40,065 bases of DNA from an uncultured Gammaproteobacteria bacterium (GTDB taxonomy: Bacteria; Pseudomonadota; Gammaproteobacteria; SZUA-229): the NCBI GenBank assembly GCA_913065105.1, contig CAJXZZ010000020.1, positions 1 to 40,065 on the forward strand, in the 5' to 3' direction. The position numbers and the translations under genes are program-made. The notes below the pieces were generated by a model. It saw only the letters and a program-made list of their open reading frames with translations. It made no database searches and was not told the DNA's origin. The first letter of the stretch is position 1; every line of letters starts with the position of its first letter. Positions 8,579-15,597 of this stretch are shown one piece after another.

Positions 8579-9313
8579 TTAGTGACCGCCAGTAAACGGC
8601 ACAAAACTAACCGGCAATATCTGTCGGGTCGTGATCGTGCCAGACATGTCTTTTTCGACAAGTGTCAGGTATTGCGTCTGGAAGCCTGTGCCCACGGGTA
8701 TTACCATACGGCCGCCTTTTTTCAGTTGCTGAACCAGCGGCGGTGGAATATGACTGATGGCGGCAGTGACGATAATGCTGTCAAAGGGTGCGTGCTCTGA
8801 CCAGCCGTCATAACCATCAGCAAAACGCGTTTCGATGTTGTCATAATCAAGCCGCGCCAGCAGTTGCGTCGTGGCTTTACCTAATTCTTCGATAATCTCG
8901 ATGCTGTAAACCTGTGCTACCAGTTGCGAAAGCACGGCTGCCTGGTAACCAGAACCAGTACCAATTTCCAGCACACGCTGACCTGGCTGTGGTTGTAATA
9001 GATCAGTCATCAGAGCGACGATGTACGGCTGTGAGATGGTCTGGCCATAGCCGATGGGTAACGGCTGGTTCTCATAAGCCTTGAAGCGCATGAGCTCTGG
9101 TACAAACTCATGCCGGGGGACGGTATTCATGGCCTGCATTACCTGCATATCAAATGACTTTTTATCGATGTATTTAGAAGTCGTGAGCACACCATCTTCT
9201 ATTTCGCTGAGCATCTGCTGACGCTGTCGTGCGTAATCATCAGCCATAACTAGACCACTAGATAAGAAAACCAGTAGTGCGATTACCCGGGTTTTTATAT
9301 GTTTGATTGGCAT
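8579..9313 (-). CDS. pcm: Protein-L-isoaspartate O-methyltransferase with signal peptide
   Basis: 244 aa. PIMTs methylate isoaspartyl residues in damaged proteins using SAM. The SAM-binding motif VLEIGTGSGYQAAVLS is at about 115-130, preceded by the family segment GYGQTISQPYIVALM and followed by IDSIIVTAA-like strand residues. Family length is about 210 aa; the extra N-terminus is a credible signal peptide (KTRV, then IALLVFLSSGLVMA, then ADD). An internal ATG at residue 23 would give a cytosolic form. Neither start has a clear Shine-Dalgarno, so export is likely but not proven. It is first in the minus-strand run with the membrane spermidine-synthase-like gene, away from the usual surE-pcm-nlpD setting. 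Confidence 0.88.
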   Translation of the reverse strand: MPIKHIKTRVIALLVFLSSGLVMADDYARQRQQMLSEIEDGVLTTSKYIDKKSFDMQVMQAMNTVPRHEFVPELMRFKAYENQPLPIGYGQTISQPYIVALMTDLLQPQPGQRVLEIGTGSGYQAAVLSQLVAQVYSIEIIEELGKATTQLLARLDYDNIETRFADGYDGWSEHAPFDSIIVTAAISHIPPPLVQQLKKGGRMVIPVGTGFQTQYLTLVEKDMSGTITTRQILPVSFVPFTGGH

Positions 9314-9450
9314 ATAGTTAGGATGACGGTATCGGCAAGTAAAATCAAGCTGAAATGCTGTGGGCGCGTGTATTTACAGCTAAAGCTGATGAAATTATTG
9401 TTCATAATGACAGTCATAGAACTATGTGGAGACCATTATTTCCTGAGATT

Positions 9451-9996
9451 ATGAAGTTTACCCATCCTGCAATTTATTCTGCCTGGCTGCTCTTAATTGT
9501 GACGATGTCAGCGTGCAGCTCGCACATCCCCGCTGTCATCCAGCAGCCGATTGAAGGTGCGCCTGCTATAGGCGAGGTACGCGACAAAGCGGATGTTTAT
9601 ATCGCACAAAGAGTACGCTGGGGCGGGGTTATCCTGGATACCGAAAATAAACCGGATAACAGTTCGCTGACTATTGTTGCTTTTCCTTTAAATGACGATG
9701 GAGAGCCCCAGGTTTCAGACCATAGCAGCGGGCGGTTTATTGCGATAGTCGATGAATTTCTCGAGCCGCTGGTATTTAGCCGCGAGCGTGAAATTACCGT
9801 GATTGGCAAACTGCTAGAAACGCAGACACTTGATGTCGGTGAATTCGCCTACGATTACCCGATGATTGAGGTGGAACATTACTATATATGGCCAGTCAAA
9901 GAAGATCCGGTGTATGATGATTATCCGCCTTACTGGTGGTATGACCCATGGTATCCGTATCCTTATTATCATTACCCTCATCATCGCATCCGTTAA
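9451..9996 (+). CDS. slp: Slp family outer membrane lipoprotein, copy 1
   Basis: 181 aa from the chosen ATG. An in-frame ATG-free extension back to 9355 exists, but only this start puts a short basic n-region directly ahead of the hydrophobic stretch and lipobox (VTMSAC, Cys near residue 21). The Slp core follows: RWGGVILDTENK, a strand ending in VAFPLN, GRFIAI, and ELxVxG-like REITVIGKL, ending in a YDYP segment and WPVK. Slp proteins are stress- and stationary-phase-linked outer membrane lipoproteins of unclear function. The last 27 residues are almost all Tyr, Pro, Trp, His and Asp. It is followed 20 bp later by a paralogue. Confidence 0.85.
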   Translation: MKFTHPAIYSAWLLLIVTMSACSSHIPAVIQQPIEGAPAIGEVRDKADVYIAQRVRWGGVILDTENKPDNSSLTIVAFPLNDDGEPQVSDHSSGRFIAIVDEFLEPLVFSREREITVIGKLLETQTLDVGEFAYDYPMIEVEHYYIWPVKEDPVYDDYPPYWWYDPWYPYPYYHYPHHRIR

Positions 9997-10016
9997 TGCG
10001 ATAAAGCAGTGCTATA

Positions 10017-10505
10017 GTGTTTTACAGATTTTATTTACTGGTTCTTTTTACTCTGCTGTCTGGCTGCGCCAGCACACCGAAGTTTGATACTTCGCAGGTC
10101 GACCGGTCGTTGACGCCTAAGAGCGTCATCGCCGAAGCTGAGGCCAGCCGCGGTAAGGTCGCACTCTGGGGTGGAACGATCCTGGATACCCGTAACCTGA
10201 AAGATACCACGCAGATCGAAGTTTTGGCTTATCCACTTAATAGCAGTAATCAGCCAATGCTGGAAAGCAAACCGCTGGGGCGTTTTATCATTAAACATAC
10301 GGGTTACCTTGAGCCGACCAGTTATGCACAGGGCAGGGATTTAACCGTGTTAGGCAGTATCAGCGGTAAGCAAAGTGCTAAAGTAGGCGAGACCAGCTAC
10401 GATTACCCCGTTATCAGTGACCGTCAGCTGCATCTGTGGCCGCTGGCCAGTGATCGTAGCCGGACTAATGTCCACTTTGGTATTGGTGTAGGTGTTGGTT
10501 TATAA
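10017..10505 (+). CDS. slp: Slp family outer membrane lipoprotein, copy 2
   Basis: 162 aa, GTG start. The lipobox LLSGC (Cys at residue 17) follows a short hydrophobic segment. The core aligns throughout with the preceding gene: WGGTILDTRN, LAYPLN, GRFII, RDLTVLGSI, TSYDYPVI and HLWPL, so this is a tandem duplication. It ends in a Gly/Val stretch (GIGVGVGL) instead of the aromatic tail of copy 1. The 20-bp spacing suggests one transcript. Function is as uncertain as for other Slp proteins. The GTG start is supported because it gives a minimal lipoprotein signal and no ATG lies upstream in frame before the lipobox. Confidence 0.85.
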   Translation: MFYRFYLLVLFTLLSGCASTPKFDTSQVDRSLTPKSVIAEAEASRGKVALWGGTILDTRNLKDTTQIEVLAYPLNSSNQPMLESKPLGRFIIKHTGYLEPTSYAQGRDLTVLGSISGKQSAKVGETSYDYPVISDRQLHLWPLASDRSRTNVHFGIGVGVGL

Positions 10506-10576
10506 ATTTTCGTAAATACAGAACAGATACATGAAAAGGGCCAGAACCCTTTATCGATGATAAGTAGAGCTTAAGA

Positions 10577-11098
10577 ATGAGATTAAAATGGCCCGACTTT
10601 AATGATAACGGAAACGTCCTTATCAATCTTGATCCAGATGCTTTTTGCCTGTCAGAAAGAGACATCGAAGTTGACGGTGCTGTCTTCACGCCAAAAGATG
10701 AACTTCATGTCACCTTGATCGGAACCAAACTCGGATCGATAATTCTGGAAAAAATAAAGCAGGATAAATCAATCGATGGCTTGCTCGGAAAGGCTTTTGA
10801 AGATATTGACTGGTCATTCGAACAGACTGGTCCTGTGCATATCCTGTCTCGTAATAAAGGTAAAATTTTTCAGAAGAGTATCATCATGCTAATCGAAATG
10901 CCTGGTGTAGCAGAATTTTATGAGCGCTTTATGTCACTTGGCTTGATTGACACTGAAATTCCCTTGCCACCACCGCATGTTACGATGTATACCCACAACA
11001 TTCCTTTAGGCATCGGTGTGCCTGGCCAGAAAATGCTCAATATTTTATCCAGGAAAACCTTAACCGTTAATGAGTTAAACGAGTACTGTAATGATTAG
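10577..11098 (+). CDS. Probable 2H phosphoesterase superfamily protein
   Basis: 173 aa with no signal peptide or membrane segment. I do not recognise a named family, but it has two H-x-T motifs about 90 residues apart: LHVTLIG with His44-Thr46 and PPHVTMYTHN with His134-Thr136. That spacing and the hydrophobic strand context are the signature of 2H phosphoesterases (RNA 2',3'-cyclic phosphodiesterase/ThpR and relatives), where the two histidines and threonines act on 2',3'-cyclic or 2'-5' linkages. The N-terminal WPDFNDNGNVLINLD is not typical of ThpR, so it is probably a separate branch. It stands alone between the Slp pair and the alkyladenine glycosylase gene. The fold call is inference from motifs. 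Confidence 0.65.
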   Translation: MRLKWPDFNDNGNVLINLDPDAFCLSERDIEVDGAVFTPKDELHVTLIGTKLGSIILEKIKQDKSIDGLLGKAFEDIDWSFEQTGPVHILSRNKGKIFQKSIIMLIEMPGVAEFYERFMSLGLIDTEIPLPPPHVTMYTHNIPLGIGVPGQKMLNILSRKTLTVNELNEYCND

Positions 11099-11195
11099 GG
11101 CCAAAACTGGCAGGTGCTATTATTGATCCGTTTCATATAACTTTTAAGCAGACGTAATTGACTTTATCTCCTCACCAAAAGTAAAACTAATAAAC

Positions 11196-11873
11196 ATGCT
11201 TAAAGCTTCTTTCTTCAATCGTGACGCCTGCCTGGTAGCACAACAATTACTAGGAAAAATCATTCGTAGAAAACACCAGGGACACTGGTTAGCCGCACGT
11301 ATTATAGAAACTGAAGCCTACTACATGGAAGAAAAAGGCAGCCATTCTTCGATCGGTTACACAGAAAAACGCAAAGCCATGTTTATGCCGGCAGGTACCA
11401 TCTACATGTACTACGCCAGGGGTAAAGACTCATTAAACGTAAGTTGTAAAGGCAAAGGCAATGCCGTGTTAATAAAATCCGCCTACCCATTTTTCGATAA
11501 ATTTTCCGACGCTAACGCGTTGCAGATTATGCAGCAATTGAACCCGACAATATCCGGTAGCACACGTTCGATAGATAAACTCTGCAAGGGACAAACGCTA
11601 TTGTGCCATTCACTTAATCTAAAAGTTAATGAATGGGATCAGCAACAATTTGATGCGAAAAAATTTTATATTGATGACATAAAAAATCTGCCAGGCAAGA
11701 TTATTCAAGCCACACGGCTTGGTATTCCTGCAGGCAGAGATGAGCATTTACAGTATCGTTTTATTGATTATGACTTTGCCCGGTTCTGTACCAGTAATCC
11801 TTTAACCAAACGTAACTGGGTTGAAAATAATCACTATAAAATATACGCATACCCTCGGTTGATAAAACAATAG
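11196..11873 (+). CDS. DNA-3-methyladenine glycosylase, AAG/MPG family
   Basis: 225 aa. The protein starts with the family pattern FFNRDACLVAQQLLGKIIRR and contains the catalytic region ARIIETEAYY with the general-base Glu, then an aromatic wedge region (TIYMYYARG) and NVSCKGKGNAVLIKSAYP. AAG enzymes remove 3-methyladenine, hypoxanthine and related bases in base-excision repair. Unlike the helix-hairpin-helix glycosylase encoded near 16.3-16.9 kb, this is the unrelated AAG fold, so this genome carries both types within about 5 kb. Length agrees with bacterial members (about 200-230 aa). It appears to be a single-gene unit. Confidence 0.9.
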   Translation: MLKASFFNRDACLVAQQLLGKIIRRKHQGHWLAARIIETEAYYMEEKGSHSSIGYTEKRKAMFMPAGTIYMYYARGKDSLNVSCKGKGNAVLIKSAYPFFDKFSDANALQIMQQLNPTISGSTRSIDKLCKGQTLLCHSLNLKVNEWDQQQFDAKKFYIDDIKNLPGKIIQATRLGIPAGRDEHLQYRFIDYDFARFCTSNPLTKRNWVENNHYKIYAYPRLIKQ

Positions 11874-11936
11874 GGGACGTTGGTCTCTGCTTAGCCTACT
11901 GATGCTAAAGGATGAGCGCCATGTTTACACCCGCGT

Positions 11937-12242
11937 TTATTTGTTGGGTTTTCTGAAATCTTCGCCTGGTTCAGTCCAGTCATCAGCCTTGGTATCCGTT
12001 ACTCCGGTACCCAGATCATCTTTCTCTGCAATATCGAGGGCGCCTGACCAGTTTTCTGGCTCCTCACTCAACACAATACGGAGATCACGCCATTCATCAA
12101 GGCTGAGCTCTTCAATATCACCGTCAAAATGTTGTACTTCAACTGTGTTTTGTTCTTCGTTAATGGCTACAACGTAAAAACGCTGTCCTTTATCAAGATG
12201 GGCATACCATTGGTCAATTCGTGGATCTAGTTCATTTGGCAT
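11937..12242 (-). CDS. Small DUF6763-like protein
   Basis: 101 aa from the ATG chosen because a good Shine-Dalgarno (GAGGAA) lies about 7 nt upstream; a longer reading frame exists but would bury that site. Recognisable features are the opening MPNELDPRIDQWYAHLDKGQ, FYVVAINE, and VEVQHFDGDIEELSLDEW, an SH3-like pattern of strands rich in acidic residues, then a disordered charged tail. It resembles the short DUF6763-type proteins common in sulfur-oxidising and related Gammaproteobacteria; the family name is from memory. No function is known. It lies 88 bp downstream of the YbaK-like gene in the same direction. Confidence 0.75.
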   Translation of the reverse strand: MPNELDPRIDQWYAHLDKGQRFYVVAINEEQNTVEVQHFDGDIEELSLDEWRDLRIVLSEEPENWSGALDIAEKDDLGTGVTDTKADDWTEPGEDFRKPNK

Positions 12243-12330
12243 TGTCTTGTTCCTCATGTGGTTGTTAAGGTTCGACCTCGTCTGCAATCTAACCTTAGGA
12301 TTACTATCTTCAAAACTTTTTTTCTTAGCC

Positions 12331-12801
12331 TCAATCATCATGGCTGTAGTGGCCGTGCCGTACACCGCTCAACAGAGTCTTAAAACCATCGCCGCTGATA
12401 TGCACCAGATGTTCATGGTCGCCAGCTTCGAAATAAATATTGGCTAGAGTGGTTAGCGCTTCATCGAGAAAAGTCTCAATCTGGTACGCTGGGCCGAGAG
12501 GCGGCACAGCACCAGGCTCGCAGTCGGGAAACAGTTTGGCAAATTCGTCCTCTTCAACGAGTTCTAGCTCCCGGTCGAGTTCTTTGCGCACATGTTTCAT
12601 CTCGACATAGTTGATGGCGGGAACCAGTAACATCGCATACCCGGTTTCGTCTTTAACGATTACCGCCTTTGCGATATGGTCCTCACTAACGTGGGTCGCT
12701 TCAGCAGTCTCATGACTAGAACCCGTGTGTGGATGAGACACCAGATCGTATTCAACTGATTTTTGTTCAAGAAAGTTTTTTACCGTTTCTGCGATTGCCA
12801 T
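12331..12801 (-). CDS. YbaK/ProXp-type aminoacyl-tRNA deacylase family protein
   Basis: 156 aa. YbaK-fold proteins hydrolyse mischarged aminoacyl-tRNA, or act as free-standing relatives of the ProRS INS editing domain. Visible motifs are HPHTGSSHETAEA (about 22-34), the IAKAVIVKD lysine region (about 43-51), and the GAVPPLG loop (about 97-103), the conserved GxxPP glycine-proline segment of this fold. The C-terminus extends with a His-rich tail (GVRHGHYSHDD). A GGAGA Shine-Dalgarno precedes the ATG. Which tRNA it proofreads cannot be read from the sequence. It precedes the DUF6763-like gene on the same strand. Confidence 0.85.
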   Translation of the reverse strand: MAIAETVKNFLEQKSVEYDLVSHPHTGSSHETAEATHVSEDHIAKAVIVKDETGYAMLLVPAINYVEMKHVRKELDRELELVEEDEFAKLFPDCEPGAVPPLGPAYQIETFLDEALTTLANIYFEAGDHEHLVHISGDGFKTLLSGVRHGHYSHDD

Positions 12802-12889
12802 GAGTGTTCTCCAATCGTGAATGAAAATAAAACCTTTATTGATGGTATATCAGACCTTTAAACCATAAATTGACCTTCATCAATTAAAC

Positions 12890-12917
12890 GTAAAAGGGGG
12901 TTTATAGTACCCCCCTA
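12890..12917 (-). terminator. Rho-independent terminator of the small lipoprotein gene
   Basis: An AGGGGG/CCCCCT stem with a 9-nt loop (TTTATAGTA on the plus strand) lies about 40 bp past the lipoprotein stop. Read on the minus strand the stem is followed by TTTTACG, a short T-tract. Confidence 0.55.
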
Positions 12918-12955
12918 TATATTCTTAACTTCTTTTAGGTCGAATAGAATCATTT

Positions 12956-13135
12956 CTACTTCGATGTTTCTCTGGACAGTTCATCCTGTGCCTGTTTTGC
13001 ATTTGATCGTTGTGAATCTGCCGAATTTCCCTGATCTACCTGTGGTTGGGGAGTGCTGGAGCAGCCGACTATAGGTAGTGATAGAGACAGGGCGGTTAGT
13101 AATAATACGATATTAGTTTTGACGAAAGTTTTCAT
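12956..13135 (-). CDS. Small (59 aa) lipoprotein
   Basis: Below the usual 60-aa cutoff but well supported. A strong AAAAGGAGA Shine-Dalgarno lies 5-6 nt ahead of the ATG. The protein starts MKTFVKTN, has a hydrophobic stretch (IVLLLTALSLSLPIV), and a lipobox IVGC with Cys at residue 25. The mature part is 35 residues, Gln/Ser/Asp-rich, with no Trp and a helical, charged end (KQAQDELSRETSK), like small Lpp-type or entericidin-type peptides, though I cannot assign it to either. A terminator follows. The leader and first codons are duplicated at 14888-14957. Confidence 0.75.
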   Translation of the reverse strand: MKTFVKTNIVLLLTALSLSLPIVGCSSTPQPQVDQGNSADSQRSNAKQAQDELSRETSK

Positions 13136-13180
13136 TAGATTCTCCTTTTATTTTTTCTGCTTTGGTTTAACAACTACAGG
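13111..13180. repeat. Copy A of a 70-bp diverged duplication (lipoprotein leader)
   Basis: This 70-bp segment holds the first eight codons, Shine-Dalgarno and upstream region of the 59-aa lipoprotein gene. It aligns without gaps to 14888-14957 with about 11 differences, both in the same orientation. Confidence 0.75.
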
Positions 13181-13327
13181 GCAGGGCACGATGATTGCCC
13201 CTGATTATTATGTTGGACGCAGGCTATGACTGCCTGGAATAATAACAGAATCGATTGACACTATGGGTTACACTAATTCAGATGTTTTAACAGGCGGTTT
13301 ATTCACACCGCATTAGAAGATGCGAGG

Positions 13328-13948
13328 GTGACAATTAAACCATTTAGACATAATCGTATGTTGCAAAGCCTTGTGCTGTGGCTGGTTGCGCTGTGGGTCA
13401 TCACTGCCATCAATCCGTTCTATCCTCGTGACTGGCTGATTGAAAATATGCTGGTTTTTATCTACGTTGCTCTGCTGGTTTTCACTTATCCCCGGTTTAA
13501 GTTTTCTAATTTTTCTTATGCGTTGTTTAGTCTGTTTCTTAGTCTCCATCTGATCGGCGCGCACTACACCTATTCAGAAACTCCTCTCGGGTTCTGGCTG
13601 CAGCCAATATTTGATTTCGAACGTAATCATTACGACCGCATAGTCCATTTCTGTTTCGGCCTGCTCATCGCTTACCCGATGCGTGAAATCTTGCTGCGGC
13701 AGGTAGAGGTAAAGCGGGCGTGGTCCTATTTTCTTGCGGTGGCGGTGATCATGGCTTTCAGTGCCTTTTATGAGGTGATGGAAGGTATCGTCGCGATGCT
13801 GGTTAGCCCTGAGCTTGGCAGCGCCTACCTGGGAACGCAGGGAGATGAATGGGATGCGCAGAAAGATTCATTCCTCGCTTTTATCGGTGCGATTGTTGCG
13901 ATGCTGCTGACCTGGGTGTATGTAAGGAAAACTGGCCGCGAAAACTGA
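13328..13948 (+). CDS. YjdF/DUF2238 family membrane protein
   Basis: 206 aa, GTG start. Five to six hydrophobic helices cover most of the length. The family-diagnostic stretch is GAHYTYSETPLGFW, then RNHYDRIVHFCFGLLIAYPMREI: His, Tyr, Asp, Arg and His in and around the membrane. A later AFYEVMEGI and a GTQGDEWDAQKD loop also match the YjdF family. Function of the family is unknown. GTG is preferred over an internal ATG (13358) because GAAG/GAGG purine runs precede it. It is transcribed divergently from the small lipoprotein gene. A TTGACA at 13255-13260 could be its -35 box, but no good -10 follows. Confidence 0.82.
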   Translation: MTIKPFRHNRMLQSLVLWLVALWVITAINPFYPRDWLIENMLVFIYVALLVFTYPRFKFSNFSYALFSLFLSLHLIGAHYTYSETPLGFWLQPIFDFERNHYDRIVHFCFGLLIAYPMREILLRQVEVKRAWSYFLAVAVIMAFSAFYEVMEGIVAMLVSPELGSAYLGTQGDEWDAQKDSFLAFIGAIVAMLLTWVYVRKTGREN

Positions 13949-14046
13949 ATTGATGGCAGCGGGCGAGGTTACATTCTTCTTACCGTAAAGCAGCAATAGT
14001 GGGCGGGCCCGTTACCTAACCATGCGCCTATGAGAGACGGGAAGTT

Positions 14047-14811
14047 TCAGGGCCCTTTATTAACGCTGCTGATCATCTCTTGCATCTTCAGATAATGACT
14101 TCCTTTCCAGTAGATTTTCTTACACGAATCGCATTGAAAAAATTCATTGTAGTATTTTTTTGTTTTGGGTAATAACTGCGTTTCTATTGCCTGCTTTTCC
14201 ACTGGCTGTGTTTTACCATTGCAGTGCATACAACGTGTGAACGGTTTTAAATTATCGTACAAGTGAAAGCGTGACAATATTTCCAGCAACTGCTGTTGTG
14301 GTTGCCTGTTACGTACAAAGTAACCATGAGTGACCTGTTTACGCATTAACAGTAGGCGGTCGCAGGTGAGCAGTATACGATGTTCACCGGCTGATATCTC
14401 TGCAAGGGCTGGATCATCACAGTCATTTTTATAGAGCGTGTCAAAACCCAGCATACGCAGGTATGCGGCGAGCCTGCCCAGGTGAACATCAAGTACAAAT
14501 CGGGGTTTATATAATGGTTGCGGCTGGCAATGCTGAAGTAGTGAGGGCATTATTACCATGCCTTCTGGCAGCGAATTAGATACCGGGTATACGCTTATGT
14601 GGTCGTCGGGCTGAACCTGGTAGTTAAAATCTACGGATTCGCCATTGACAATAATAAGGTCGATCTCTGTGTGCGGTATGCCGATTGATTCGATAAGGTC
14701 TTTGACAGATCTTGCTTTTTTTAGCTCGACGTTAAAATCTGTCTCGCATTGGTCCTGCGCCAAGAAATCATTAAGTTCTTCGTAAAAGCGTATAGTAATC
14801 TGTTGCGGCAT
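14047..14811 (-). CDS. Mut7-C RNase-like protein with ubiquitin-like N-terminal domain
   Basis: 254 aa, two domains. Residues 1-80 form a ThiS/MoaD-like beta-grasp (ITIRFYEELNDFL, then DLIIVNGESVDFNYQVQPDD) without the C-terminal Gly-Gly used for sulfur transfer. Residues 100-240 are Mut7-C: FVLDVHLGRLAAYLRMLGFDT (split here across residues 105-125, Asp108), Asp132/133 and LLTCDRLLL (Asp151) supply the PIN-like acidic residues. A zinc ribbon follows (Cys194, Cys197, Cys227, Cys230). The combined architecture is a known but uncharacterised family presumed to act on RNA. It may share its promoter region with the lipoprotein-leader remnant upstream. Confidence 0.87.
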   Translation of the reverse strand: MPQQITIRFYEELNDFLAQDQCETDFNVELKKARSVKDLIESIGIPHTEIDLIIVNGESVDFNYQVQPDDHISVYPVSNSLPEGMVIMPSLLQHCQPQPLYKPRFVLDVHLGRLAAYLRMLGFDTLYKNDCDDPALAEISAGEHRILLTCDRLLLMRKQVTHGYFVRNRQPQQQLLEILSRFHLYDNLKPFTRCMHCNGKTQPVEKQAIETQLLPKTKKYYNEFFQCDSCKKIYWKGSHYLKMQEMISSVNKGP

Positions 14812-14873
14812 GTGGATATGATAACGGATAATAAATTGAAATGGCCATACCGCTTTTTTATTAGCGATTATTT

Positions 14874-14912
14874 CTACTGCAATAGAATATTAGTTTTGAT
14901 GACGGGTTTCAT
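14874..14912 (-). pseudogene. 12-codon remnant of the small lipoprotein gene
   Basis: Within copy B of the 70-bp duplication the ATG, a weakened Shine-Dalgarno (AAAAGGAGC) and the start of the reading frame survive, giving MKPVIKTNILLQ and then TAG. The intact copy reads MKTFVKTNIVLLL at the same place. The stop and next bases (TAGAAAT) match those after the intact gene, consistent with an internal deletion that removed the lipobox and mature part. Confidence 0.55.
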
Positions 14913-14957
14913 TAGATGCTCCTTTTATATTTTCTGCTTATGTTTGACAGCTATAGG
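14888..14957. repeat. Copy B of the 70-bp diverged duplication
   Basis: Ungapped match, about 84 percent by eye, to 13111-13180. It lies between the YgjP-like gene and the Mut7-C gene, 77 bp upstream of the latter's start and in the same orientation, so it could now supply that gene's promoter. Confidence 0.75.
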
Positions 14958-14978
14958 AAATTACCCCATTTGACTCTT

Positions 14979-15485
14979 CTAGTCGTATATCGAACCACCT
15001 AACTCTAACTGGATAAGATACAGACGCATATCTAACTCTAACTGATGATAGTCGTTCAGCATGTGCAGGCATAGGCGGTAAAATGCTTTATTGTGTTCTC
15101 TTTCTTTCAGGTGCGCTAACTCATGCACGACGATCATATTCAAAAAATCTTCTGGCGTCTTTTTGAAAACGGCACTCACTCGTAGTTCATTTTTACTCTT
15201 TAGCTTGCCACCTTGCACACGGGTAACATAACTGTGCAGGCCAAGCGCATTATGTACGACATGCAGTTTTGTGTCGTATAAGATCTTACTCAACGGCTGC
15301 GACTTTTTCATGTGCTGATTTTTTAATGTCGTGACATAGTCGCGCAGATCACTATCGTTGGCTACATCATGTGGCCGTGGATATCGTTCCAGTAAATAGC
15401 TTGCAAGGCGATCAGTTTTTATAAGTGACTCTACTCTGGCGATAATGGTTGGCGGGTAGTTTGTCAGGTATTTATGTGCAGGCAT
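14979..15485 (-). CDS. YgjP-like zinc metallopeptidase (DUF45/M48-like)
   Basis: 168 aa. The zinc motif HELAHLKEREHNKAFY (about residues 117-132) supplies HExxH and the downstream His that identify the YgjP/WLM-type gluzincin family. The N-terminal half has the family's basic, strand-rich segment (SKILYDTKLHVVHNALGLHS). YgjP family members are presumed cytoplasmic proteases with unknown substrates. No signal peptide is seen. The gene has no clear Shine-Dalgarno. It is followed on the same strand by the lipoprotein remnant and the Mut7-C gene, with 167 bp between coding regions. Confidence 0.83.
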   Translation of the reverse strand: MPAHKYLTNYPPTIIARVESLIKTDRLASYLLERYPRPHDVANDSDLRDYVTTLKNQHMKKSQPLSKILYDTKLHVVHNALGLHSYVTRVQGGKLKSKNELRVSAVFKKTPEDFLNMIVVHELAHLKEREHNKAFYRLCLHMLNDYHQLELDMRLYLIQLELGGSIYD

Positions 15486-15597
15486 AATAAGGTGGGTATA
15501 AAAGAGACCGGATTATCTGTGACATAGAAAAAATCAAGAGGTATCTCAGAAGGATATACCACTACTGTGGTTAACTGGTATTCCCTTCATTGCTTAT

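Noticed and set aside
8576-8800. 74-aa plus-strand frame opposite the pcm-like gene
   Set aside because: Shadow of a clear methyltransferase gene.
10535-10552. AAAGGG-CCAGAA-CCCTTT hairpin after the Slp pair
   Set aside because: Short stem, no T-tract; not good enough for a terminator.
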